A stretch of 64,000 nt of DNA from Streptomyces zagrosensis. GTDB taxonomy: Bacteria > Actinomycetota > Actinomycetes > Streptomycetales > Streptomycetaceae. Shown one piece after another: positions 40,397-49,278 of this stretch. Position 1 is the first letter of the stretch. Every line of letters starts with the position of its first letter. The stretch covers positions 186,001 to 250,000 of the forward strand of contig NZ_JACHJL010000006.1 in assembly GCF_014203645.1 (NCBI RefSeq), in the 5' to 3' direction. Under the pieces are notes generated by a model. It did not search any database and was not told where the DNA came from. It was given only the letters and a program-made list of their open reading frames with translations. Both the position numbers and the translations under genes were made by a program.

Positions 40397-40571
40397 TCGC
40401 CGTTCCCGTGATCGCCGTTCCTGGGCACGCCTGCATGAGTGCCCAGCCCATGGACGCCGTCTCCGTGAGCGCCGCCTCCATGCGCGTCGCGCGTACGGCC
40501 GTCGGGTCGCACCCGACTACGACATCCACCCCGCTGCACCCTGCGGGCGGGGAAGCGAAGAGGAGCAGCCT

Positions 40572-40814
40572 GTGAGTGGCAAGCTTGAGAAGGCCAAGGG
40601 GTTCAAGAAGTCCAAGCCCGGTCTCTACCTTTCCATCGGCACCACCCTGTTCGGCGCGGTCAGCGTCATCAAGCAGGGCAAGAAGGCCCGCTACGACAAC
40701 GACACGCTGCAACTCGTAGACGCTGTCGTGTCGGCCGCGGCCATCGCCACCGGTGTCGCTCTGCTCTTCCGTGAGCTCAAGCGGCTCGGCGACGACGATG
40801 TTTTGCTGGGCTGA
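40572..40814 (+). CDS. Small conserved membrane protein between gatA and gatB
   Basis: An 80-residue protein with a basic N-terminus (SGKLEKAKGFKKSKPG), one hydrophobic hairpin or two short helices (LYLSIGTTLFGAVSVI and LVDAVVSAAAIATGVALLF) and an acidic end (KRLGDDDVLLG). The GTG at 40572 follows GAAGAGGAG, a good ribosome-binding site. It is placed within the gat operon, 15 bp before gatB, as in other Streptomyces to my memory. The function is unknown. A frame that starts about 200 bp earlier lacks support. Confidence 0.8.
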   Translation: MSGKLEKAKGFKKSKPGLYLSIGTTLFGAVSVIKQGKKARYDNDTLQLVDAVVSAAAIATGVALLFRELKRLGDDDVLLG

Positions 40815-40829
40815 GAGGGTTAGTTTTCC

Positions 40830-42338
40830 GTGACCGTCACTGAACTGGTGTCCTACGAGGACGCGCTGGCCACCTACGACCCCGTGATGGGGCTTGAGGT
40901 GCATGTGGAACTCGGCACCAAGACCAAAATGTTCTGCGGATGCTCGACCGCCCTGGGCGCCGAGCCAAACTCGCAGACCTGCCCCACCTGCCTCGGCCTA
41001 CCCGGGGCGCTTCCGGTGATGAACGCGATCGGCGTCGAGTCCGCCATCAAGATCGGCCTCGCGCTGCACTGCGAGATCGCCGAATGGTGCCGCTTCGCCC
41101 GGAAGAACTACTTCTATCCGGATATGCCGAAGAACTTCCAGACCTCGCAGTACGACGAGCCGATCGCCTTCAACGGCTATCTGGACGTCCAACTGGAGGA
41201 CGGGGAGATCTTCCGGGTCGATATCGAGCGCGCCCACATGGAGGAGGACACCGGCAAGTCCACGCATGTGGGCGGCGCCACCGGCCGCATCCACGGCGCC
41301 TCGCACTCCCTCCTGGACTACAACCGTGCGGGCATCCCCCTCATCGAGATCGTCACCAAGCCGATCGTCGGGGCCGGGGAGCGCGCACCGGAGGTCGCCA
41401 AGGCGTACGTCGCCGAGCTGCGGGAACTGATCAAGGCGCTGGGCGTCTCCGAGGCCCGGATGGAAATGGGCCAGATGCGCTGCGACGTCAACCTGTCGCT
41501 GCGGCTGAACGGCGTCGAGAAGTTCGGCACCCGCTCCGAGACGAAGAACGTCAACTCCCTGCGCTCCGTCGAACGGGCCGCGCGCTACGAGATCCAGCGG
41601 CATGCGGCCGTCCTCGGCAGCGGCGGCACGATCATCCAGGAGACCCGCCACTTCCACGAGGAGGACGGTTCCACCACCGCGGGCCGGATCAAGGAGGAGG
41701 CCGAGGACTACCGGTACTTCCCCGAGCCCGACCTGGTGCCCGTCGCCCCGGCCCGAGACTGGGTCGAGGAGCTGCGGGCGGGACTGCCGGAGTTGCCGCG
41801 GCTGCGCCGCAAGCGGCTGCGGGAGGAGTGGGGCATCTCGGAGCACGAGATGCAGTCCGTCCTCAACGCGGGCGTCATCGACCTGATCACCGCCACCATC
41901 GAGGCGGGCGCCGACGCGGCGTCGGCCCGTAAGTGGTGGATGGGCGAGCTGGCTCGGCGCGCCAATGAGGAGAGCATCGACCCCACCGCGCTGCCCATCA
42001 CGCCGACCCAGGTCGCACGGGTAGCCGAGTTGGTCGCCGATGGCGGGCTCAATGACAAGCTGGCCCGCCAGGTCATCGAGGGCGTTCTCGCGGGCGAGGG
42101 TGACCCGGACACGGTCGTGGACAAGCGCGGTCTGAAGATCGTGTCCGACGAGGGCGCGCTCGGCACCGCAGTGGACGAGGCCATCGCCGCCAACGCGGCC
42201 ATCGCGGACAAGATCCGTGGCGGCAAGGTTGCCGCCGCGGGCGCCCTGGTCGGCGCGGTCATGAAGGCCACTCGCGGCCAGGCGGACGCGGCCCGGGTGC
42301 GCGAGCTGATCCTGGAGCGGCTCGGCGCAGCGGAATGA
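40830..42338 (+). CDS. gatB: Asp-tRNA(Asn)/Glu-tRNA(Gln) amidotransferase subunit B
   Basis: A 502-residue subunit that phosphorylates the tRNA-bound Glu/Asp and transfers ammonia. [20 protein letters not shown] and [13 protein letters not shown] include the zinc-site cysteines. [18 protein letters not shown] and the cradle domain [20 protein letters not shown] follow, and the helical YqeY-like tail ([19 protein letters not shown]) binds the tRNA elbow. Starts at GTG. It completes the operon. Confidence 0.97.
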   Translation: MTVTELVSYEDALATYDPVMGLEVHVELGTKTKMFCGCSTALGAEPNSQTCPTCLGLPGALPVMNAIGVESAIKIGLALHCEIAEWCRFARKNYFYPDMPKNFQTSQYDEPIAFNGYLDVQLEDGEIFRVDIERAHMEEDTGKSTHVGGATGRIHGASHSLLDYNRAGIPLIEIVTKPIVGAGERAPEVAKAYVAELRELIKALGVSEARMEMGQMRCDVNLSLRLNGVEKFGTRSETKNVNSLRSVERAARYEIQRHAAVLGSGGTIIQETRHFHEEDGSTTAGRIKEEAEDYRYFPEPDLVPVAPARDWVEELRAGLPELPRLRRKRLREEWGISEHEMQSVLNAGVIDLITATIEAGADAASARKWWMGELARRANEESIDPTALPITPTQVARVAELVADGGLNDKLARQVIEGVLAGEGDPDTVVDKRGLKIVSDEGALGTAVDEAIAANAAIADKIRGGKVAAAGALVGAVMKATRGQADAARVRELILERLGAAE

Positions 42339-42793
42339 CCCCGTCGGGCCACGGCCCTGGCGCGCACCGCAGACCGGGTGCGGGCCGATGGCCCGGTGCG
42401 TCGCGGCGTACGCGCGCGGCGCACAGGAGTGGCGTCGGGGCGCAGCGGCCCGACGCCTTCGGTTGAACCGGCTGTGCCGGGCCGCCAGGCTCGGGTCGGC
42501 CACAAGTTGATGCGGCGGGTCCTCTTACCGGGGGCCCGCCGCTGGCGTTGGGACCTGCCCATCGGCGCACGCCGGCGCGGCGCGTGGTCCCGGCATGGGC
42601 GGTCTTGGCGTGCGCGGTCTTGGCGTGCGCGGCGCGGCACCGGCTGTTGGGGCCGCTGCCCCGACTGTTGTGGCCCGTCAGCCGGTCATCGCGCCCAGGT
42701 GCCTCGTACGGGCCGCGTCGTCGGTCAGTGGCAGCACCCGTTGCCGTTAGCCCCGTTGCCGTCAGCCCGTTGCCGTCAGGCCCGTCACTTCGT
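42339..42793. other. Gap downstream of gatB
   Basis: No gene is seen. It contains a terminator-like hairpin at 42431-42457, a 15-bp tandem GCGGTCTTGGCGTGC (about 42600-42630), and several CCGTTGCCGTCAG-type repeats at about 42735-42785. Confidence 0.6.
42431..42457 (+). terminator. Hairpin downstream of gatB
   Basis: GGCGTCGGG (42431-42439) pairs perfectly with CCCGACGCC (42449-42457) around a 9-nt loop, about 95 bp after the gatB stop. Confidence 0.55.
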
Positions 42794-43275
42794 TCACTTC
42801 GTCCCCATGACCATCGCTAGCGGACCGTTCTTCTTGGCCGGGTCGTCGGGTTCGCTAATGAGTTTTACGCCGAGATACAGGCGGCCCCGCGCATAATGGG
42901 TCTGGCCGCCGGCCTCGAATGTCGCCTCGGTGTCGCGGCCCGCGGCGCCGCCGTAGCCGACGTCCCGGCACTCCTCGTCCTCCTTCGGCTTCCACAGCGG
43001 GTGCCAAGGGCCGATGCGTTCCCCCGCGTGACCAAAGGTGGATATCCCTTGGAAAGAAGCGAATCGGAAATGGCGCCCACTACCTCGCCATCAACTAGCA
43101 GTGAAAATACGGGGGTTATCTGTATCATCCAGCACTGACAACCCCGGGCCTGGGGAGTCGCGGCATTCCGGATGGGGTGCGGGCCGCCAGCGGGCCCGTA
43201 CTCCTGCTCCAGCAGCGACACCAGCGTCCGGACGCCGGCCTTGCCGGAGGAGAGGCTGACGCACTGCGGTGTTGG
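42794..43275 (-). pseudogene. Frameshifted gene of unknown function
   Basis: Two minus-strand frames together make a coherent protein. The 5' part reads CVSLSSGKAGVRTLVSLLEQ...EYGPAGGPHP...VFSLLVDGEVVGAISDSLL. After a frame change near 43020-43060 the 3' part reads FGHAGERIGPWHPLWKPKED...DVGYGGAAGRDTEATF...GRLYLGVKLISEPDDPAKKN...MVMGTK and stops at 42794. Neither half has a good start for the whole, and an in-frame stop (43276-43278) closes the 5' end. I do not recognise the family. Single-copy sense codons and normal GC bias in both halves argue for a recently broken gene. The heptamer locus C lies directly upstream. Confidence 0.55.
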
Positions 43276-43350
43276 CTACGGAATGCCGCTGGTGATCAGG
43301 GACGTATTGTTGCCGCGCTGTGCCAGGGCGGGCGTCACATGGGCGGCGGC

Positions 43351-43534
43351 GGTGTGCGGGGCACGGGGCACGGGGCACGGGGCACAGGGCCAAGCGTGCC
43401 GCAAACTCGCGGAGCACGGAGCACGGAGCACGGAGCACGGAGCCAAGCGTGCCGCGAACCCACGGGGCGCGGGGCCAAGCGTGCCGCGAACCCACGGAAC
43501 GTACGGCGCCAAGTGTCCCGAGGAACCCACGGGG
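43351..43534 (+). repeat. Heptamer repeat locus C with 24-nt higher-order unit
   Basis: Clean runs of ACGGGGC (43358-43386) and ACGGAGC (about 43413-43443) are combined with a 24-nt unit GCCAAGCGTGCCGCGAACCC+ACGG that starts at 43391, 43444, 43476 and, in a diverged form, 43510. The array lies between a broken gene and the phospholipase C gene. Confidence 0.88.
43360..43384 (+). other. Perfect four-tract G-quadruplex motif
   Basis: GGGG-CAC-GGGG-CAC-GGGG-CAC-GGGG: four G4 tracts separated by identical 3-nt loops, the strongest canonical quadruplex sequence in this window. It arises directly from four consecutive GGGG-type heptamers of locus C. Confidence 0.8.
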
Positions 43535-43681
43535 CACCGGGGCGCCCGGCGCGGACCCCGGGGAGTGCACCTGGCGCGGCCCTCGCTCAACCATGCGCTC
43601 GCGTCAGGTGCTTGACTCCGCGGTGGCCCGTCTCCGCGGCGAGGGCTGCGCTGCGCCTCTGTTCACAAATATGCCATCTCG

Positions 43682-43697
43682 TCACCTATCGTTCGCC
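43682..43697 (+). promoter_or_regulatory. Possible PhoP-type direct repeat upstream of phospholipase C
   Basis: TCACC at 43682-43686 and TCGCC at 43693-43697 are spaced 11 bp apart, within GTCACCTATCGTTCGCCACG, resembling the 11-bp direct repeats of Streptomyces PHO boxes. Phospholipase C genes are known PhoP targets. Only two weak units are seen. Confidence 0.3.
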
Positions 43698-43708
43698 ACG
43701 CGACTGCA

Positions 43709-43726
43709 CTACGGTCCCCACCGTAG
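43709..43726. promoter_or_regulatory. Inverted repeat upstream of phospholipase C
   Basis: CTACGGT and ACCGTAG are perfect 7-bp arms around CCCC, 51 bp before the GTG. A second 6-bp pair (AATGGT/ACCATT, 43732-43753) follows. They may be operator sites or a small leader hairpin. Confidence 0.4.
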
Positions 43727-43776
43727 GTTCCAATGGTGTGGCATAGGACCATTAGTGGTCGATCGGGAGGAAGAGC

Positions 43777-46065
43777 GTGGCATCGGAGATATCTCGCAGG
43801 CAGGCGCTGGCACTTGGGGCGGGCGGGGCGGGGCTTGCCGCGGCGGGTTCCCTGCTGCCGCCCTCGCTCCAGCAGGCGCTGGCCAGCCAGTCGGCCCACC
43901 AGCGCGGCGGGCGTGGTCTGAAGGACATCCGGCACGTGGTGGTGCTGATGCAGGAAAACCGTTCCTTTGATCACTACTTCGGCATGCTGCGCGGTGTGCG
44001 CGGCTTCGGCGACCGTAACGCCATCGAACTGCCCAGCGGCAAGAGCGTCTTCGAGCAACCCGGCGCACTCGGCGTCGGCACCGTGCTGCCGTTCGGCGTG
44101 CGCGCCGCCGCTGCGGCGCAGCAGAAGGAGCTCCAGTACATCGGGGATCTGGACCACAGCTGGCAAGGCGGCGCGAAGGCGTGGAACGGCGGCTGGATGG
44201 ACAACTGGGTCACCGCGAAAACGGCCGCGACCATGGCGTACTACGACCGCGCAGATGTCCCGCTCCACTACGAGTTGGCTGACACCTTCACCATCTGCGA
44301 CGCGTACCACTCCTCCATCCACTCCTCCACCAGCCCCAACCGCAACCACCTCGTCAGCGGCTGGACCGGCTTCGAGCCGGGCGGTGCGCGCGCGGTCGGC
44401 AACGATGCGTACAGCGAGGACAGGCACACCGGCTACACCTGGACCACCTATGCGGAGCGCCTGGAGAAGGCTGGGCTTTCCTGGCAGGTCTACCAGGAGT
44501 GGGACAACTTCACCGACAACAACCTGGAGTTCTACGCGAGCTTCAAGGCCGTTGCGAAGAAGGCCCTCGCCACGGTCGGCGGCGTACAGAACATGACCGC
44601 CTTCTACGACAAGGTCGCCGGCGCAGACGCAACGGAGCGGCGGCGCCTCCAGGGGCTGCTCGATGTGGGCGTGAAGGCGCTGAGTGCGGGCGAGCGCAGC
44701 TTGTTCGAGCGTGCGCTGCGGCGCGGTGAGCCTGGCACGACGGCCACCGCGTTCGCCGCCGACGTCGCCGCGGGCACGCTGCCGAAGGTCTCCTACATCG
44801 TGCCGTCGGCCGCCGACTCCGAGCACCCCGGTTCCTCGTCCCCGATCGCCAGCGCCACCATCGTCTACAAGGTGCTCGACGCGCTCGGCAAGAACCCCGA
44901 CGTATGGCGCCACACCGCGCTCTTCCTCACCTACGACGAGAACGACGGCTTTTACGACCACGTACCGCCGCCGGTGCCGCCCGCGGGGACGGAGGGCGAG
45001 TTTTGGCAGGGCAAGCCGGTCGGCCTCGGTATCCGGGTGCCGATGCTGGTGATCTCGCCGTGGACGGTTGGCGGTTACGCCTGCTCGGAGGTCTTCGATC
45101 ACACCTCCATCACCCGGTTCCTTGAGCGGTGGCTCGGCGTTCGCGAGCCCAACATCAGCGATTGGCGCCGCACCGTCTGTGGCGATCTCACCTCCGCGTT
45201 CGACTTCTCGCGGCGCCGCAGGCTGCCCGATGTGGAGCAGCCGGGTCCGATCCCGCCCTTTGGCGGGCGCTGGCGGCCCCGCCCGCCGTCCGACCAGCGG
45301 CTGCCGCGGCAGGAACAGGGCGCAAGGCCCGCCCGTGCACTGCCGTACGGGCCGGATGCGGATGGGCGCCTCGACGCGGGCGCGAGTGTGTTCCGGCTCG
45401 CACTGCGCAACGTCGGCGCCTCCAGCGCGCATCTGACGCTCTACCCGTACGCCGATGAGTACGAGACGCCGCAACACCGCGACGTGCGCGGCACGGGCCG
45501 CCACGGCCACGGTGCGTACGCCGCCACCACGGCGCACGGAGCCGGCACCACCACCGGCGCAGCCGTAGACGTAGGTGTAGACGTAGACGTAGACGTAGAC
45601 ACGATTACGGATGCAGGTACGGAGTACGGGGCCCGTAGCGGGCACGGGCACGGCTGGGGGCGTCCCGGGAGGGACGAGCGCTGGGACGTGCCCGTCAAGG
45701 GCGGCGCGTACCGCTTCACGCTCACCGGGCCAGGCGGCTTCCGCCGCGAGTTCGCCGGTACGGCGCGCGGCGCGGCAGCGGCCACCGAACTACGCAGCCG
45801 CATCGACGTCTGGCGGCGCGAACTGCATCTCACCATCGAAAACCGCGGCGACACACCGCTGACCTTCACCCTGAAGCCGTTGGCCTACTCGAAGGCGACG
45901 CCGCGTACCGTCACCATCGCCGCGGGCCGCGCTCGCACCGTGCCGTTCGCGACCAGCGGTGCGCACGGCTGGTACGACCTGTCCCTCACCGCCGCGGAGG
46001 ACCCCTCCTTCCGCCGCCGCTTGATGGGCCACATCGAAAACGGTGCGGAGTCGATAACGGGTTGA
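43777..46065 (+). CDS. Tat-exported phosphocholine-specific phospholipase C
   Basis: A 762-residue phosphoesterase. SRRQALALGAGGAGLAAAG is a twin-arginine signal. The catalytic alkaline-phosphatase-like domain has HVVVLMQENRSFDHYFGMLR, SSIHSSTSPNRNHLVSGWTG, YDENDGFYDHVPPP and FDHTSITRFLERWLGV, all family signatures of PlcN/PlcH. Two C-terminal beta domains (about residues 540-760, DUF756-like) follow. Inside the first one, a GTAGAC hexamer tract (45567-45601) encodes VDVGVDVDVDVDT and an adjacent His/Gly/Thr-rich loop. The expected role is release of phosphate from phospholipids under starvation. GTG at 43777 has GGGAGGAAG upstream. Confidence 0.95.
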   Translation: MASEISRRQALALGAGGAGLAAAGSLLPPSLQQALASQSAHQRGGRGLKDIRHVVVLMQENRSFDHYFGMLRGVRGFGDRNAIELPSGKSVFEQPGALGVGTVLPFGVRAAAAAQQKELQYIGDLDHSWQGGAKAWNGGWMDNWVTAKTAATMAYYDRADVPLHYELADTFTICDAYHSSIHSSTSPNRNHLVSGWTGFEPGGARAVGNDAYSEDRHTGYTWTTYAERLEKAGLSWQVYQEWDNFTDNNLEFYASFKAVAKKALATVGGVQNMTAFYDKVAGADATERRRLQGLLDVGVKALSAGERSLFERALRRGEPGTTATAFAADVAAGTLPKVSYIVPSAADSEHPGSSSPIASATIVYKVLDALGKNPDVWRHTALFLTYDENDGFYDHVPPPVPPAGTEGEFWQGKPVGLGIRVPMLVISPWTVGGYACSEVFDHTSITRFLERWLGVREPNISDWRRTVCGDLTSAFDFSRRRRLPDVEQPGPIPPFGGRWRPRPPSDQRLPRQEQGARPARALPYGPDADGRLDAGASVFRLALRNVGASSAHLTLYPYADEYETPQHRDVRGTGRHGHGAYAATTAHGAGTTTGAAVDVGVDVDVDVDTITDAGTEYGARSGHGHGWGRPGRDERWDVPVKGGAYRFTLTGPGGFRREFAGTARGAAAATELRSRIDVWRRELHLTIENRGDTPLTFTLKPLAYSKATPRTVTIAAGRARTVPFATSGAHGWYDLSLTAAEDPSFRRRLMGHIENGAESITG
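45567..45601 (+). repeat. In-frame GTAGAC microsatellite inside phospholipase C gene
   Basis: Five or six GTAGAC/GTAGGT hexamers, AT-rich for this genome, encode alternating Val-Asp. Each unit adds two codons, so slippage would change the length of a surface loop without breaking the frame. Confidence 0.85.
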
Positions 46066-46139
46066 ACCTTCGCCCTGGGGCCCCGTTGAAGACATCGGGG
46101 TCCCGGGACAACCGCCTGAATCGTAAATCCGGGATGATC

Positions 46140-46155
46140 TGTGGGGAAACCCACA
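46140..46155 (+). other. GNRA-capped hairpin after phospholipase C
   Basis: TGTGGG-GAAA-CCCACA is a 6-bp stem with a GAAA tetraloop, 75 bp beyond the phospholipase stop and about 170 bp before the MMPL gene. It may be a processing or termination element. Confidence 0.4.
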
Positions 46156-46322
46156 AAGCGGTCAAAGGATCTCTTTGGGGTGCCAGAGTGCTGGGCAGGA
46201 CCCGCCGCTCCTTCGTCGGCAGGCGGCGGGTCACCGCCCCGCCCGTACTTCACGCGCGCTCGGCATCCCCGGCTCCCTCCGGCGATGAGCGATGCCCAGA
46301 CCCGGAAGCGATGTAGCACTGC

Positions 46323-48749
46323 ATGGCCGCACTCGCCCGGTGGTGCCTTGAGCGCCGCCTCGTCGTCATCGTGCTGTGGCTGGCCGTCCTTGCGGGCTTC
46401 GCCTCGGCCGCCGCGGTAGCCGGCACCGCGTACTCCAACGACTACGACGTGCCTGGCACCGAGTCGGCGAGGGCCGCGGCCCTGGTGGAAAAGGCTTTCC
46501 CCGGACAAGACGGCGACAGCAGCCGCATTGTCTGGCACGCCGGGCAGGGCGGCGAACCCGTTCGCTCCGCCACCGTCGAAGCGCGGATGACCGCCACCCT
46601 CGACAAAATCGAGGACCTGCCCGGTGTGGCCTCCGTAGGCAGCCCGTACGAGGGAGCGGACGGCGCCCGCCAGATCAGTCCGGACGGACGCACCGCGTAC
46701 GCCATCGTCGCCTTCGAGCGGCCCGCCGGTGACCTGCCGGTGAGCCAGGTGCGTGCTGTCGTGGACACGGCCAAGGACGCCGAGGGCGAGGGGTTGCGGG
46801 TCGAGGCCGGCGGCAGCGCCATCGCACTCACCGAGAAGTCCGGCACCCACCTCAGCGAACTGATCGGCATCGCGGTTGCCGCAGTGGTGCTCTTCGTCGC
46901 CTTCGGCTCGCTCGCCGCCAGCCTGCTGCCGATCATCACGGCCGTCGTGGCGGTGGGCACCGCCACCATGGGCATCACGCTGCTCGGTCATGTCATGACG
47001 GTCGCCGACTTCGCGCCCATGCTGGGCATGCTGATCGGTCTTGGCGTCGGCATCGACTACGCGCTGTTCATCGTCACCCGGCATCGCAAGGGCCTTCGCG
47101 CCGGGCTGCCGGTGCGCGCGGCGGCCGAGTGCGCAGTGGCTACCACGGGGCGCGCCGTCGCTTTTGCCGGCGGCACCGTCTGCGTCGCCCTGCTCGGCAT
47201 GCTCGTCCTGCGACTGGACTTCCTCAACGGTGTCGCGATCGCGGCATCGCTCACCGTGGTACTCACCGTCGCCGCCTCCATCACGCTGCTGCCCGCTCTC
47301 CTGGGGGTCATCGGGATGCGGGCGCTCAGCCGCCGCGAACGGCGCCGTCTCGCCGCAGGCGGGAGCCGGCCCGATGAGCCCACAGGGCTTGCCGCTCGCT
47401 GGTCGGGGTTCGTCGAGCGGCACCCCCGACTCCTCGGCGGCGCGGCTGCCGCCGTCATGCTCGTCCTCGCGCTACCGACGTTCGCCCTCCATCTGGGTAC
47501 CTCCGACGAGAGCAGCCACCCCGCGTCATCGACCACACGACAGGCTTACGACCTGCTCGCGGGCAGCGGTGCGGACGACAGCGGGCCAGGAGGCGGGGCG
47601 GGCGGTGATGGCTTGGTCGGTGACGACTTGGGTGGCAGGGCCGGTGGCGGCTCGGCTGGGGCGGCAGGCGCCGAGGGTACGGGAGGCGGCTTCGGGCCCG
47701 GCGTCAACGGGCCCCTCACGCTCGTCGCCCATATCGACGGGGCCGACGACCGGGTTGCGCTCGACCGCTTGGTAGACACCCTCCGACACACCGATGGCGT
47801 CGCCTCCGTACAAGGCGCGAACACCGAGGGCGCGAACATCGAGGGCTCAGCGACGCACAGCAGGGGCGACATCGGCGTGATCACCGTCGTTCCCGAGACG
47901 TCGCCGCAATCCCAGCAGACCAGTGACCTGGTCAACCGGCTGCGCACCGAGGTGATTCCGCGCGCCGAACGCGGTACCTCGCTCGCGGTATACGTGGGGG
48001 GCCTCACCGCCGGCTACGACGACTTCGCGGACGTCATCGTCGGCAAACTGCCGCTGTTCGTGGGCGTCGTGGTCGGCCTCGGCTGTCTGCTGCTGCTCCT
48101 GGCCTTCCGTAGCGTCGGCATCCCGTTGAAGGCGGCGGCCATGAACATCGCCGCCGTCGCCTCCTCCTTCGGCGTCGTCGTCGCCGTCTTCCAATGGGGC
48201 TGGGGGAGCGAACTCCTGGGCCTGGGCAGCGCGGGCCCGATCGCACCCTTCCTGCCCGTGATCATGATTTCCGTGCTCTTCGGTCTGTCCATGGACTATC
48301 AGGTGTTCCTGGTCAGCCGGATGTACGAGGAGTGGTTGAAGACGCGCGACAACTGCCGTGCCGTACGCGTCGGCCTCGCCGAGACCAGCCGCGTCATCAA
48401 CTCGGCCGCCGTCATCATGATCGCCGTCTTTGCGGCCTTCGTCCTCAGCGGTGACCGCATCATCGCCATGTTCGGCATCGGGCTGGCCGTCGCCGTTGCC
48501 TTGGACGCCTTTTTGCTGCGCACCCTCCTCGTCCCCGCCCTCATGCATCTGCTGGGCAGCGCGAACTGGTGGCTCCCGGCCTGGCTGGACCGCTGGCTGC
48601 CACGCATCAGCATCGAACCGCCGGAGCGGAGCGCCGCGCCGGCGTCCCCGTCCCGGGAGCTCGCGTTGTGGGGCGCGCCACGCACGGAGCACGGGGCGGC
48701 GGCCCCGTCCAGCCCCGCGGCTCGGCCGGGGCCGGCCCGCCTGTACTGA
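46323..48749 (+). CDS. MMPL-family RND transporter
   Basis: An 808-residue membrane protein built as two repeats of one helix, a large extracytoplasmic domain and five helices. RRLVVIVLWLAVLAGFASAA opens it. GLGVGIDYALFIVTRHRKGL and GLSMDYQVFLVSRMYEEWLK carry the paired D-Y motifs that relay protons in MmpL proteins. Its second extracytoplasmic domain starts with a Gly-rich stretch. The last 45 residues are low complexity and include RTEHGAA, encoded by two heptamers of the dispersed ACGGRGC family. It probably exports a lipid or hydrophobic metabolite; the cargo is unknown. Confidence 0.93.
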   Translation: MAALARWCLERRLVVIVLWLAVLAGFASAAAVAGTAYSNDYDVPGTESARAAALVEKAFPGQDGDSSRIVWHAGQGGEPVRSATVEARMTATLDKIEDLPGVASVGSPYEGADGARQISPDGRTAYAIVAFERPAGDLPVSQVRAVVDTAKDAEGEGLRVEAGGSAIALTEKSGTHLSELIGIAVAAVVLFVAFGSLAASLLPIITAVVAVGTATMGITLLGHVMTVADFAPMLGMLIGLGVGIDYALFIVTRHRKGLRAGLPVRAAAECAVATTGRAVAFAGGTVCVALLGMLVLRLDFLNGVAIAASLTVVLTVAASITLLPALLGVIGMRALSRRERRRLAAGGSRPDEPTGLAARWSGFVERHPRLLGGAAAAVMLVLALPTFALHLGTSDESSHPASSTTRQAYDLLAGSGADDSGPGGGAGGDGLVGDDLGGRAGGGSAGAAGAEGTGGGFGPGVNGPLTLVAHIDGADDRVALDRLVDTLRHTDGVASVQGANTEGANIEGSATHSRGDIGVITVVPETSPQSQQTSDLVNRLRTEVIPRAERGTSLAVYVGGLTAGYDDFADVIVGKLPLFVGVVVGLGCLLLLLAFRSVGIPLKAAAMNIAAVASSFGVVVAVFQWGWGSELLGLGSAGPIAPFLPVIMISVLFGLSMDYQVFLVSRMYEEWLKTRDNCRAVRVGLAETSRVINSAAVIMIAVFAAFVLSGDRIIAMFGIGLAVAVALDAFLLRTLLVPALMHLLGSANWWLPAWLDRWLPRISIEPPERSAAPASPSRELALWGAPRTEHGAAAPSSPAARPGPARLY

Positions 48750-48772
48750 ATACGCCCGCCTGTACTGCATAC
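48735..48772 (+). repeat. 19-bp tandem repeat over the MMPL stop codon
   Basis: Two adjacent copies (48735-48753 and 48754-48772) of GCCCGCCTGTACTG(A/C)ATAC differ at one base. The first copy contains the TGA stop of the MMPL gene; in the second copy the A-to-C change would remove that stop. Confidence 0.8.
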
Positions 48773-49278
48773 GGAGGCCTGCCCACCCGCGCGGGGCGTG
48801 GGTCCGCCGGCCCCACACAGGACGCGGGTCTGCCCTCGATGTGGCCCTCGATGTGGCCCACGAGGTGCGAAGCCCGCTCGGGACGGCCAACGGGCCGAGG
48901 GGGGTAGGGCGCTGCCCTGATGTGAAGGTTGTGCTCAGGGGCGCATAGGGAGCACGAGGGCGCCTCGTATCTGCTACGGAGCGTGAAATCGGCGGCCCCG
49001 TAGGCCAGCGCGCCCCAGACGAGCGCCTGCACACCAACGTCGGCCCCGCGCCGCCCACCTAAGCCGTCCTAAGTCGCTTCTAAGGCGGCTCAGGCCCCGC
49101 CGATCAGCGCACCCCGCGTGGTCTAAGGCCCCCTGGCGCGCCGATATTAGGCACCTTCCCGATGCGGCACCCCCCTGCGGACCGCGAAGGTGGAAGCACA
49201 CCAGACAGGCGCCGGTAACGGACCGAAAGGCCCGCGTTCGGCACTGCCCCAGCACCCACCTCACCCCGGGAGTTCCCG
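48773..49278. other. Gap between MMPL gene and small basic protein gene
   Basis: No gene is seen. Four CTAAG pentamers lie at about 49060-49125 within an imperfect stem. CACCTTC and GAAGGTG arms near 49150-49190 flank a likely promoter region for the next gene. Confidence 0.5.

Noticed and set aside
40393..40575. 60-codon frame whose GTG overlaps the gatA stop
   Set aside because: The overlap looks like coupling, but the region is a repeat of GTGATCGCCGTTCC, codon bias is weak and the next gene has its own good ribosome-binding site. I could not support it as a protein.
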